Positions 41,514 to 49,745 of a DNA stretch of 64,000 nt are shown here, piece after piece. The stretch comes from CAZGKW01 sp964526295 (GTDB lineage: Bacteria > Planctomycetota > Phycisphaerae > FEN-1346). The stretch lies in NCBI GenBank assembly GCA_964526295.1, contig CAZGKW010000004.1, forward strand, positions 102,600-166,599. Direction: 5' to 3'. Under the pieces are notes generated by a model that did no database searches, was not told the origin of the DNA, and worked only from the letters and a program-made list of their open reading frames with translations. How positions within the stretch are numbered: the first letter of the stretch is position 1; the number at the start of each line of letters is the position of its first letter. The position numbers were made by a program, and so were the translations under genes.

Positions 41514-42383
41514 TTAAGGATCACTGCTGCCCGAACTCTGTCGCGGCTGGTATTCGGAAGGCTTAACCGCCTCGAAGGCGGGGGAATCGTGGGCCCACTC
41601 CAGCCTTCGGGTGGTGCGTGCGAGAGCAGGCGCGGAAAAGACGAAGCGGAGGTCATACGTCCGGTAGATTCGCTCAAAGAAACCCTCATGGAGCAGTGGA
41701 CTCTCCGCTGGAGGGTAAGCGGGTACCCAACGCCCGGCGTTCTTCTTTCCGGGGTCGGCAAGAGCAAGCGCCACGGCCTCGTACTTTGATACCTCGTTGC
41801 GAAGGTCTTCACGATCTGTCAGGCGTGACAGCACATCATGGTAGCGGCAAATAGAATCTACGACCTGCCCGTCCCCCCGGACGGCCACATCGTTCCTCTC
41901 AACGCCGGGGCCTTCGCGGTTGGCCTTGAGGACATGCAGGAAACCATAGACGAGAGCAGGATAGGCGATGTGAAGATTGGCACAGTCGCCGGCGGCCTCC
42001 TCCATGCGGTTGGTGAGGTTGCGGAACGCGTTGAGCGTGCCCTTCACGGAAACGGCCACAACCGGTCCGATGCCTCGCTTGGTGACCACAACGTCGACGT
42101 TCTTGGTCTTAAGGCCGCCGAAAACCGTGCGCTCGCCGGAGCCGGCCTCGTCCGCATCGTATTCCAGCACATGCCTCTTCTTGCGCGAGGTCAGACGGAA
42201 AGGGGGCCGGGGCTTGATCTCGGACGGCCGGAAACCTCCTTCAAGAACCAAGCGACAGGCTACATACCAATGCAGGGGCTTGATGTGCGCGGCGCTCTGT
42301 GCCCCCGTGCTGTGATGGACGAATGTCGTCAAGGCGTCTCGGAGCGTCATCCATTGGCAAGGCGCAGCCGGGCTCTTACCCAT
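41514..42383 (-). CDS. Putative type II restriction endonuclease
   Basis: 289 residues from ATG 42383, overlapping the methyltransferase stop by eight bases. A PD-(D/E)xK-like core may be present at NVDVVVTKRGIGPVVAVSVK, where D is followed after about 14 residues by SVK. Next comes a helix-rich segment that may contact DNA (LNAFRNLTNRMEEAAGDCAN). The N-terminus (LRDALTTFVHHSTGAQSAAH) and C-terminus have no recognised signature. Placement directly behind an adenine methyltransferase gene supports a restriction function. It could alternatively be another nuclease of an R-M or defence module. Confidence 0.6.
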   Translation of the reverse strand: MGKSPAAPCQWMTLRDALTTFVHHSTGAQSAAHIKPLHWYVACRLVLEGGFRPSEIKPRPPFRLTSRKKRHVLEYDADEAGSGERTVFGGLKTKNVDVVVTKRGIGPVVAVSVKGTLNAFRNLTNRMEEAAGDCANLHIAYPALVYGFLHVLKANREGPGVERNDVAVRGDGQVVDSICRYHDVLSRLTDREDLRNEVSKYEAVALALADPGKKNAGRWVPAYPPAESPLLHEGFFERIYRTYDLRFVFSAPALARTTRRLEWAHDSPAFEAVKPSEYQPRQSSGSSDP

Positions 42384-43830
42384 AGTGCCTCCACTTCCAA
42401 AGGCGGTCGATCCCGTCCCTGATGCGTCGGCGTTCCATTTGCCCGACCTGAAAGCTCGGCGCCATGAGCACGCGCGCTGCCTCGCGTGGCTCAAGCTTGA
42501 GCAGGCCCCCACCCAAGGGGTGCCCCTCCAGCTCACAGCTGAGTTGGGTGATCGGATGCCGCCACATGCCCAGAAGGCGCCGGGCGGACATGCCATTGAC
42601 CAGGTGGACGACGTGCACGGAGTTCGTCGCGACACACTTCGCGTAGTTGGCCACCAAGGCTGGTCCGCCGTTCGTCATGTAAGACAGGAAAGCATCTGGC
42701 GCGCTCACATTGGGCACAGTATACCAGGGCGAGCGGGTGCGGCACTTATAGCGAGTGCGGGCCACCTGCCCCTCGTCCGAATCGAGATAGCGTTTGACCT
42801 CCGCCGGCAAGGTGGTCTTCGGAGGCAATGCCAGGAGCAGCACGGGCTCGTCGCGCTGAAGCCACTGACCGACAACCTTTCGCGTGATGGCCGAACCCCT
42901 AAGGTACCTGCCATTTCGCACCGCGGTCTTCAGGAAACGGTCCTGCAGCCCTAGCGCCCGAGCCTGCGAGAGGCGCAAGTGAAAGAACTCGTTCGCCCCG
43001 GTGACGTACCCGATCCCCACCTTAGCCACCTGCCCGAGGCGGAAAGCCTCATTGCTCCGGGCCATCGCGCCGTAGAGATCGCGAACACCGTTGGGCAGCA
43101 GGAAGGGGCGCAACCGGTGGTTCCAGAGCTCCAACGCCGACAGCAACACCTTCCTGGTCGTCCGGGGAGGAGCAGGGGTGAAATCGAACCGCTCAAGAAC
43201 AGAGAACCGGATATGGTCGCTCCCGCCACCATAGCCATCACAGAAGAGGAGCCAGCAGTCCTCCGAAAGCTCGGGGAACAGCTTGTCGCGTACGGCAACA
43301 ACCTGAACGCGATCAAAGCTCCCCATCAGGTATCTGAGCAGGGGGCGAGCGTACGGGGCATGGCCGATCTCGGCTGGCACCACAAATGCCATGCGCCCGC
43401 CGGGCTTGAGTAGCGCCGCCGCACCGACGATGAAAGGCGCCCAAGACGAGGTAAGGCCGCTGAATCTGGCCCCGTGCCCGGCACATAGTTCGAGGGCCCG
43501 CCGCCGGACATCCCCCGAGAACCGCTGATACCGGATGAAGGGCGGGTTACCCACCGCGCACTCGAAGCGTTCGCCAGTCTGGCCAGCCCAAGCAAAGAAG
43601 TCGTCGCACCTAAGGGTGGCAAACGGGGCACGAGAGGCGGCCAAGTTCATCGCGTGGGGGTCAGAATCAACACCCAGGCTGTTGCTATGCGTGGCTAGAA
43701 AGCGACCGTCGCCGCAGGACGGGTCGAGCATGCGGTCTCGGCCGTTCCGCGCGGCCCATGCCACGAGCGAGCGGACCACGTGGTCGGGCGTGTAGTAGGC
43801 GCCGATTTCCTTACGCCTGCCCTCGTCCAT
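42376..43830 (-). CDS. N6-adenine DNA methyltransferase
   Basis: 484 residues from ATG 43830 (MDEGRRKEIGAYYTP). The GAYYTP opening, motif I DPSCGDGRFL and catalytic motif IV NPPFIRY are those of N6-adenine-specific DNA methylases of the type II R-M kind. The second half (TRD, about 250-470) shows no known family. It may methylate the recognition site of the nuclease encoded behind it. Base composition is somewhat less GC-rich than in neighbouring genes, which suggests horizontal acquisition. No clear Shine-Dalgarno sequence precedes the start. Confidence 0.88.
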   Translation of the reverse strand: MDEGRRKEIGAYYTPDHVVRSLVAWAARNGRDRMLDPSCGDGRFLATHSNSLGVDSDPHAMNLAASRAPFATLRCDDFFAWAGQTGERFECAVGNPPFIRYQRFSGDVRRRALELCAGHGARFSGLTSSWAPFIVGAAALLKPGGRMAFVVPAEIGHAPYARPLLRYLMGSFDRVQVVAVRDKLFPELSEDCWLLFCDGYGGGSDHIRFSVLERFDFTPAPPRTTRKVLLSALELWNHRLRPFLLPNGVRDLYGAMARSNEAFRLGQVAKVGIGYVTGANEFFHLRLSQARALGLQDRFLKTAVRNGRYLRGSAITRKVVGQWLQRDEPVLLLALPPKTTLPAEVKRYLDSDEGQVARTRYKCRTRSPWYTVPNVSAPDAFLSYMTNGGPALVANYAKCVATNSVHVVHLVNGMSARRLLGMWRHPITQLSCELEGHPLGGGLLKLEPREAARVLMAPSFQVGQMERRRIRDGIDRLWKWRHYG

Positions 43831-44017
43831 CGCGTAGCACCGATTATCACGACAGCGAACAACTGTATGGTAGCAGTGGAGGACACTGACTGCAAGTCGC
43901 TCTCGTCGCCCAACGCACGCCTGACGGCCAAAGTGCTTTGGTCCGGGGCCGGCATGCGAAGGGCAGTTGCACAACCGAGAATTGACTCAATGCGCGGTCC
44001 GCGTAGGTCAACGGAAA

Positions 44018-44047
44018 TTGACATCCGTGCGGCGCCAGGGCTATAAT
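44018..44047 (+). promoter_or_regulatory. Strong sigma70-type promoter of the RAYT gene
   Basis: TTGACA (44018-44023), 18 bases, TATAAT (44042-44047): both boxes are consensus. Transcription would start near 44054, about 50 bases before the REP hairpin and 115 before the GTG start. Confidence 0.75.
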
Positions 44048-44102
44048 GCCCAATCTTCCGGCGGGCGAGTCGGGCTATCGTGCGACGCGCGACGGCGAGA
44101 GG

Positions 44103-44128
44103 TGTGAGCCGCGTGCGGGAGCACGCGG
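44103..44128 (+). repeat. REP hairpin upstream of RAYT
   Basis: GTGAGCCGCGTGC, a short loop and GCACGCGGC form a nine-pair stem starting with the GTGAG tag. It is in the same orientation as the first REP of each unit in the 49359-49664 array. Confidence 0.7.
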
Positions 44129-44169
44129 CGACGAAGTGACGCGAGGCCCGTACGCGCGGGGGGCGGCCG

Positions 44170-44676
44170 GTGGCCTGGAGCTGGACCTATCACATTACGT
44201 GGACGTGTTACGGCCAGTGGCTCCGCGGCGACGTGCGCGGCTACGTGGACGACGGCGTGAACGAACCGGGCACGCCGTACGCCTGGGGCGACGCCCAGGG
44301 CTACGCCGCCGACGCGGGCCGAATGGCCGAAAGCCCCTGCTGGTTGACCGACCCCCAGCGGGCTACGGCCGAGGACGCCATCCGGGAAGCGTGCGAGTTC
44401 CGCTCGTGGCGGGCCGTGGAGGTGAACGTGCAGCCGGACCACGCTCACGTGGTCCTCGAGGCCCCGGAGGTGGACGGGGTGCGGGTCAGGCAGGTCCTGA
44501 AGGACCGGGCGACGCGTGCCCTCAAGCGCGAGCATCCCGGCCGCCGCCGGTGGTGGACGCGGGAGGGCAAGGTCGGCGTGATTCGCACGGAAGCCGAGTT
44601 GCGCGCGATCGCCGACTACGTGAGGAACCGGCAGACGTACCCGCCGCCAAAGGGGCGCCGCGAGGCGACACCATGA
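44170..44676 (+). CDS. REP-associated tyrosine transposase (RAYT, IS200/IS605 Y1 type)
   Basis: 168 residues from GTG 44170. The HUH nuclease core is visible: WTYHITWTCYGQWLRGD opening, the metal-binding H-A-H in VQPDHAHVVLE and the catalytic Tyr in ADYVRNRQ. The family (Y1_Tnp) cleaves single-stranded DNA hairpins and mobilises or maintains REP sequences. A REP hairpin precedes the gene in plus orientation and another in inverted orientation follows at 44977-45003, the usual RAYT layout. It has its own consensus promoter. Longer reading frames upstream run through the REP and were rejected. It may be domesticated rather than an active IS. Confidence 0.88.
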   Translation: MAWSWTYHITWTCYGQWLRGDVRGYVDDGVNEPGTPYAWGDAQGYAADAGRMAESPCWLTDPQRATAEDAIREACEFRSWRAVEVNVQPDHAHVVLEAPEVDGVRVRQVLKDRATRALKREHPGRRRWWTREGKVGVIRTEAELRAIADYVRNRQTYPPPKGRREATP

Positions 44677-45010
44677 GGCAGGCGAACGTCGCCGACCGGT
44701 TAGCGGCTTCGCACGGCGCTGCGAGGTTCGGCGAGCGAAAGCGGCGCGCAGGCGAACGTCGCCGACCGCTTCCGCGGCCGGCTCACGTGAACCGCCTGGC
44801 GAGGTTCGGCGAGCGAAAGCGGCGCGCAGGCGAACGTCGCCGACCGGTTGCGGCTTCGCACGGCGCTGCGAGGTTCGGCGAGCGAAAGCGGCGCGCAGGC
44901 GGGCGTCGCCGACCGCTTCCGGCTTCGCACGGCGCTGCGAGGTTCGGCGAGCGAAAGCGGCGCGTAGGCGAACGTCGCCGACCGCTTCCGCGGTCGGCTC
45001 ACGTGGAAAG
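44677..45010. repeat. Tandem repeats with REP hairpins downstream of RAYT
   Basis: GAGGTTCGGCGAGCGAAAGC begins at 44723, 44801, 44870 and 44939 (steps 78, 69, 69). Between the copies lie GCCGACCGCTTCC-type segments. One makes a REP hairpin with a mismatch at 44761-44782; a perfect one lies at 44977-44998 (GCCGACCGC-TTCC-GCGGTCGGC, followed by TCAC). This explains the 388 bases between RAYT and the activase gene; no gene is seen here. Confidence 0.75.
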
Positions 45011-45064
45011 AGGCGGCCAGAAGGACGCGGCGACGCACGATAACCAGAGTGCGGGGAGATCGCT

Positions 45065-48000
45065 TTGTATCTTGGAATCGACATCGGCTCGGTCAGCCTG
45101 AACCTCGTCCTCCTCGGCGAGGACGGCTCGGTCGAGAAGGAACGCTACGTCCGGACCCGCGGCAAGCCCCTCGAGACGGCCCTTGAGGCCCTCGAGGCGC
45201 TCTTCGCCGAGGTCCCGCCCACCGACATCGACGGGGCGGCCCTGACGGGCGCCGGGACGAGCGTCCTCGGCGAACTCTACACCATCAAGCCCGTCAACGA
45301 AGTCGTGGCCCAGGCCCAGGCCACGGCGACGCTCCACCCGGAGGTCCGTACGATTGTCGAGATCGGCGGCGAGGACTCCAAGCTCATCCTCCTGGAGGAG
45401 GACCCGCGAAGCGGCCGGCTCCGCGTCCGCGACTTCGCCATGAACGCCCTCTGTGCGGCTGGCACGGGCAGCTTCCTCGACCAGCAGGCGTCGCGCCTCG
45501 GCGTCTCGATCGAGACCGAGTGGGGCGAGATGGCGATGAAGTCCGAGCACGTGCCGCGCATCGCCGGCCGGTGCTCCGTCTTCGCCAAGAGCGACATGAT
45601 CCACCTCCAGCAGGAGGGGACGCCCGACTACGACATCGTGGCGGGCCTGTGTTTCGCGATGGCCCGCAACTTCAAGGCCGTCATCGGCAAGGGCAAGGAG
45701 TTCGTGGCGCGCGTGGCGTTCCAGGGCGGCGTGGCGGCCAACGCCGGAATGGTCCGGGCGTTCACCGAGACGCTGGGCCTGGAGAAGGGCGAGCTGCTGA
45801 TTCCCGAGCATTTCGCCTCGATGGGGGCGATCGGGGCGGTCCTGGTGGCCCGCGAGACCGGCCGGCTCGGAAAGATCGATTCCGCCGAGCCGCTTCGCGA
45901 GTACCTTGCGACGCGGCGCTACGGCGGCGGCGAGCTGCACCTGCCCCTGGAGGACGACGGCTATCGGCTCGTCATCGAGCCGGACCCGTTCCCCCCGGGG
46001 GACGAGCCGGTCGACGTTTTCCTGGGCGTCGACGTGGGGAGCATCTCGACAAACGTCGTGGCGATCGACGCCGAGGGCCACGTGCTCGCGCGGGAGTACC
46101 TGATGACCGCCGGCCGGCCGCTGGCGGCCGTCACGGACGGCCTCTTCAAGGTGGGCCGGGCGCTGGCCGAGCGCGGCGGCGAGGGGTGCGTCCGCATCCG
46201 CGGCTGCGGCACCACCGGCTCGGGCCGGTACCTGACGGGCGATTTTCTGGGGGCCGACGTGGTCAAGAACGAGATCACCGCCCACGCCACCGGGGCCGCC
46301 TTCATTCGCCCGGACGTGGATACGATCTTCGAGATCGGCGGCCAGGACTCGAAGTACGTCAGCCTCGATTCGGGCGCCGTGGTCGACTTCACGATGAACA
46401 AGGTGTGCGCGGCCGGGACGGGCTCGTTTATCGAGGAGCAGTCCGAGCGTCTCGGGGTGGGCCTGAAGGACGGCGAGTTCAACCGGCTGGCCCTCTCGGC
46501 CGACGAGCCCCCCGCCATGGGCGAGCGGTGCACCGTCTTCATCGAGACCGACATCAACCGGAACCAGCAGCGGGGCGTGGCCGTCGACGACATCTGCGCG
46601 GGCCTCTGCTACTCGATCGTCCAGAACTACCTCAACCGCGTCGTCGAGGACCGCCGCGTCGGCGACGTGGTCCTCTTCCAGGGCGGCACGGCGTACAACC
46701 GCGGCGTCAAGAACGCCTTCGAGAAGGTGCTCGGCAAACCCGTCACCGTCCCGCCGCACCATGACGTGATCGGGGCGATCGGGATGGGCCTCCTGGCCCG
46801 CGACTGGTACGCCGAGACCGGCGAGGAGACCGGGTGCAAGGGCTTCGACCTGCGGGACGTCCATTACACCTTCGACACGTTCGAATGCGAGGACTGCGCG
46901 AACCGCTGCGAGATCCACGTCGTCGAGATCGAGGGCGACCGGACGCTGTACTACGGCAGCCGGTGCGGCAAGTTCGACGAGTCGGAGCGGGACTCGCTCG
47001 GCAAGGGCCTGCCACGCCTCTTCGCCGAGCGGCAGCGGCTGCTCGAGACGGCCTACGCCAAGAAGGGGCCCGACGAGCCGAACGGGCGGACGATCGGCCT
47101 GCCGCGGATGACCCACTTCTGGGAACTCCTGCCGATGTGGAAGGCGCTCTTTACGGAGCTGGGGTTCAAGGTGGTCACCAGCTCGCGGACGAACCGGACG
47201 CACATCCAGATGGGCGTGGAGGAGGTGGCCGCCGAGACGTGCTTCCCCATCAAGGTCTCGCACGGGCACATCCGCGACCTCGTGGAGAAGGGCGTGGACC
47301 ACGTTTTCTTGCCGACGATCGTGGATATGCCGAAGTGGGCCGACGAGATCGTCAACTCCTACGTCTGCCCCTACGTGCAGGCGGTCCCGTTCATGGCCCG
47401 AAGCGCGATGCCCGACGTCGACTGGGACGCGAAGCTGGTGGCCCCGATCGTGCACTTCTCCCGCGGCGAAAAGGCGGTCCGCAAGGAGCTCGAGGCGATG
47501 GCCGTCGGCCTCGGGGCGTCGCGGGGCCGGGCCCGCCGGGCCGTGACCGAGGCGCTGGCCGCCCAGAAGGCGTTCGAGCGGGCCCTCGAGGCGCGGGGAC
47601 GCGAGGTGCTCGAGGACCTCGGGCCCGACCAGGTCGCCCTGGTCGTCGTCTCGCGGCCCTACAACGGGTGCGACCCCGGCCTCAACATGAACATCCCGGA
47701 GAAGCTGCGGGACCTCGGGTGCCTGGCCATCCCGATGGACCTGCTGCCGCTGGCGGACGAGGACATCTCGGCAGATTATCCACATATGTATTGGAAGTAC
47801 GGGCAGAAGATCCTCGCGGGGGTCCGGATCATCGCCCGCGACCGGCGGCTCTACCCGGTCTATATCACGAACTTCGGGTGCGGGCCCGACTCGTTCATCA
47901 TGAAGTTCGTAGGCCGCGAGCTGCGGGGCAAGCCGTGCCTGATGCTCGAGGTCGACGAGCATTCCGCCGACGTCGGGGCCATCACCCGGTGCGAGGCGTT

Positions 48001-49348
48001 CCTCGACAGCCTGAAAGGGGTCCGCGAGCGGGCGGAGGGGGCCCATCGCAAGGTCCGGGCCGCCAAGCTCGACTACTCCCGCAAGGCCTACGGCAAGCGA
48101 ACCATCTACATCCCCTACATGGACGACCACGGCTACGCCATGGCCGCCGCCATGAGGGCCAACGGCGTCGACGGACGCCAGATGCCTATCAGCGACGAGG
48201 ACACCGTCACCTGGGGCCGGAAGTTCACCTCCGGCAAGGAATGCTACCCCTGCCTGATCACCACCGGCGACATGCTCCGCCAGATCCACGCGCCGGACTT
48301 CGAGCCCGACCGGTCGGCCTTCTTCATGCCCACGGCGTTCGGTCCGTGCCGCTTCGGCCAGTACAACAAGTTCCAGCGGATGGTCCTCGACGACCTGGGG
48401 CTGGAGGACGTGCCGCTCGTGCTCCTGGACCAGGACAAGGACTTCCAGGGGGACCTGGCGAACCTCGGGACCGACTTCCGCAAGCTCGCCTGGTCGGGCA
48501 TCGTCTTCGTCGACACGATCCAGAAGCTCCTGCGGGAGACCCGGCCCTACGAGAAGAACTCGGGCGAGACCGACCGCGTCTACGAGCGGTACCTGGCGCG
48601 GTGCCAGGAGGTGATCGAGGCCAAGGGCGACCTGGTGGCCCTGGCACGTGAGGCCCGGAAGGCCTTCGAGGCGGTCCCGGTAGACCGGTCGCATCCCCGG
48701 CCGCGGATCGGCATCGTCGGCGAGGTCTTCGTCCGGTGCAACCAGTTCACCAACAACTTCATGGTCCGCAAGATCGAGGCCCTCGGCGGCGAGGCCGTCC
48801 TCCCCCCCTTCGAGGAATGGGTCAACTACATCGGCTGGAGCCGAAAGACCGACGCGAAGGTCGAGGGCGACTGGCGGCGCCTCCTCGTCGAGAAGATCAC
48901 CGACCTCGTCCAGGGCCGCGAGAAGCGCCGCATCCTCGGGGCGTTCCGCGGCTCCGTCCGACACTTCTTCGACGAGCCCCCGTCCGACCACGTCATCGAC
49001 CTGGCCCGGCCCTACCTCGACCCGGCCATCCGCGGCGAACCCGTCCTCTCGATGGGCCGGTGCATGGAGTACGTCATGGACGGGTGCGACGGCGTGGTGA
49101 ACCTGCACCCGTTCAACTGCATGCCGGGCACAATCGTCAACGCCCTCCTGACGAAGTACCAGAAGGACCACGACATGCCGGTCCTGAAAGTCGCCTACGA
49201 CGGGCTGGAGCAGTCGACCGAGATGGTCCGCGTCGAGGCGTTCATGCACCAGTGCCGGGAGCGGCTCCAGACCCGCCTCGACCGGACCTCGGCCGACACC
49301 TCGACCGGCCCCGGCGGCGCCCTGGCCGCCGCAAGGTCGCGGGGATGA
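45065..49348 (+). CDS. Acyl-CoA dehydratase activase-related protein (BadF/HgdC plus DUF2229)
   Basis: 1427 residues from TTG 45065 with GGGGAG upstream. Two ASKHA ATPase modules of the 2-hydroxyacyl-CoA dehydratase activator type lie in tandem: about 1-260 (LGIDIGSVSLNLVL; IVEIGGEDSKL; NALCAAGTGSF) and about 320-600 (LGVDVGSISTNVV; IFEIGGQDSKY; NKVCAAGTGSF). The Cys in each CAAGTGSF would bind the shared [4Fe-4S] cluster. The remainder is the DUF2229 / dehydratase-subunit-like region (CFPIKVSHGHI; PNFGCGPDS-like; GKECYPCLITTGD), rich in Cys. These giants are found in anaerobes and probably drive ATP-dependent one-electron reduction of a partner. A tandem repeat block precedes the gene. Confidence 0.9.
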   Translation: MYLGIDIGSVSLNLVLLGEDGSVEKERYVRTRGKPLETALEALEALFAEVPPTDIDGAALTGAGTSVLGELYTIKPVNEVVAQAQATATLHPEVRTIVEIGGEDSKLILLEEDPRSGRLRVRDFAMNALCAAGTGSFLDQQASRLGVSIETEWGEMAMKSEHVPRIAGRCSVFAKSDMIHLQQEGTPDYDIVAGLCFAMARNFKAVIGKGKEFVARVAFQGGVAANAGMVRAFTETLGLEKGELLIPEHFASMGAIGAVLVARETGRLGKIDSAEPLREYLATRRYGGGELHLPLEDDGYRLVIEPDPFPPGDEPVDVFLGVDVGSISTNVVAIDAEGHVLAREYLMTAGRPLAAVTDGLFKVGRALAERGGEGCVRIRGCGTTGSGRYLTGDFLGADVVKNEITAHATGAAFIRPDVDTIFEIGGQDSKYVSLDSGAVVDFTMNKVCAAGTGSFIEEQSERLGVGLKDGEFNRLALSADEPPAMGERCTVFIETDINRNQQRGVAVDDICAGLCYSIVQNYLNRVVEDRRVGDVVLFQGGTAYNRGVKNAFEKVLGKPVTVPPHHDVIGAIGMGLLARDWYAETGEETGCKGFDLRDVHYTFDTFECEDCANRCEIHVVEIEGDRTLYYGSRCGKFDESERDSLGKGLPRLFAERQRLLETAYAKKGPDEPNGRTIGLPRMTHFWELLPMWKALFTELGFKVVTSSRTNRTHIQMGVEEVAAETCFPIKVSHGHIRDLVEKGVDHVFLPTIVDMPKWADEIVNSYVCPYVQAVPFMARSAMPDVDWDAKLVAPIVHFSRGEKAVRKELEAMAVGLGASRGRARRAVTEALAAQKAFERALEARGREVLEDLGPDQVALVVVSRPYNGCDPGLNMNIPEKLRDLGCLAIPMDLLPLADEDISADYPHMYWKYGQKILAGVRIIARDRRLYPVYITNFGCGPDSFIMKFVGRELRGKPCLMLEVDEHSADVGAITRCEAFLDSLKGVRERAEGAHRKVRAAKLDYSRKAYGKRTIYIPYMDDHGYAMAAAMRANGVDGRQMPISDEDTVTWGRKFTSGKECYPCLITTGDMLRQIHAPDFEPDRSAFFMPTAFGPCRFGQYNKFQRMVLDDLGLEDVPLVLLDQDKDFQGDLANLGTDFRKLAWSGIVFVDTIQKLLRETRPYEKNSGETDRVYERYLARCQEVIEAKGDLVALAREARKAFEAVPVDRSHPRPRIGIVGEVFVRCNQFTNNFMVRKIEALGGEAVLPPFEEWVNYIGWSRKTDAKVEGDWRRLLVEKITDLVQGREKRRILGAFRGSVRHFFDEPPSDHVIDLARPYLDPAIRGEPVLSMGRCMEYVMDGCDGVVNLHPFNCMPGTIVNALLTKYQKDHDMPVLKVAYDGLEQSTEMVRVEAFMHQCRERLQTRLDRTSADTSTGPGGALAAARSRG

Positions 49349-49358
49349 GCCGGACGCC

Positions 49359-49664
49359 GTGAGCCGCGTGCGGAAGCACGCGGCGACGGGCGAGAGCGCG
49401 ACCCCATGAGCCCCGGTCGGCGCGCGTCGCCGACCGCTTCCGCGGTCGGCTCACGATGAGACGCGCGCTCGGCGCCGTGAGCCGCGTGCGGAAGCACGCG
49501 GCGACGGGCGAGAGCGCGACCCCATGAGCCCCGGTCGGCGCGCGTCGCCGACCGCTTCCGCGGTCGGCTCACGATGAGACGCGCGCTCGGCACCGTGAGC
49601 CGCGTGCGGAAGCACGCGGCGACAGGCGAGAGCGCGACCCCATGAGCCCCGGTCGGCGCGCGTC
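49359..49664. repeat. REPIN array with a 118-bp period
   Basis: Units begin at 49359, 49477 and 49595 (118 and 118 bases; the third is partial). Each full unit has REP-a GTGAGCCGCGTGC-GGAA-GCACGCGGC, a spacer, REP-b inverted GCCGACCGC-TTCC-GCGGTCGGCTCAC and a further 22-base spacer. REP-a and REP-b share the GTGAGCCG..GCGGAAGC..CGGC frame but differ at paired stem positions. It fills most of the 397-base gap before the NDP kinase gene. Confidence 0.85.
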
Positions 49665-49745
49665 GGGCGGTCGGCGCCAAAACGTTTGACCGGCCCCGAA
49701 GCCGGGGCTACGATGACTGGTACTGAGCCCTCGCGGAGACGCCCC

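Noticed and set aside
44723..45003. Possible CRISPR array
   Set aside because: Spacing and unit length (69-78 bases) with no variable spacers, no cas genes, and the units are REP-linked tandem repeats.
45961..49249. Long minus-strand frame opposite the activase
   Set aside because: Shadow of the plus-strand gene, which contains the CAAGTGSF and GGEDSK/GGQDSK motifs.
49359..49664. Possible CRISPR array
   Set aside because: The 118-bp units are identical throughout, including the spacers, and consist of inverted REP pairs.
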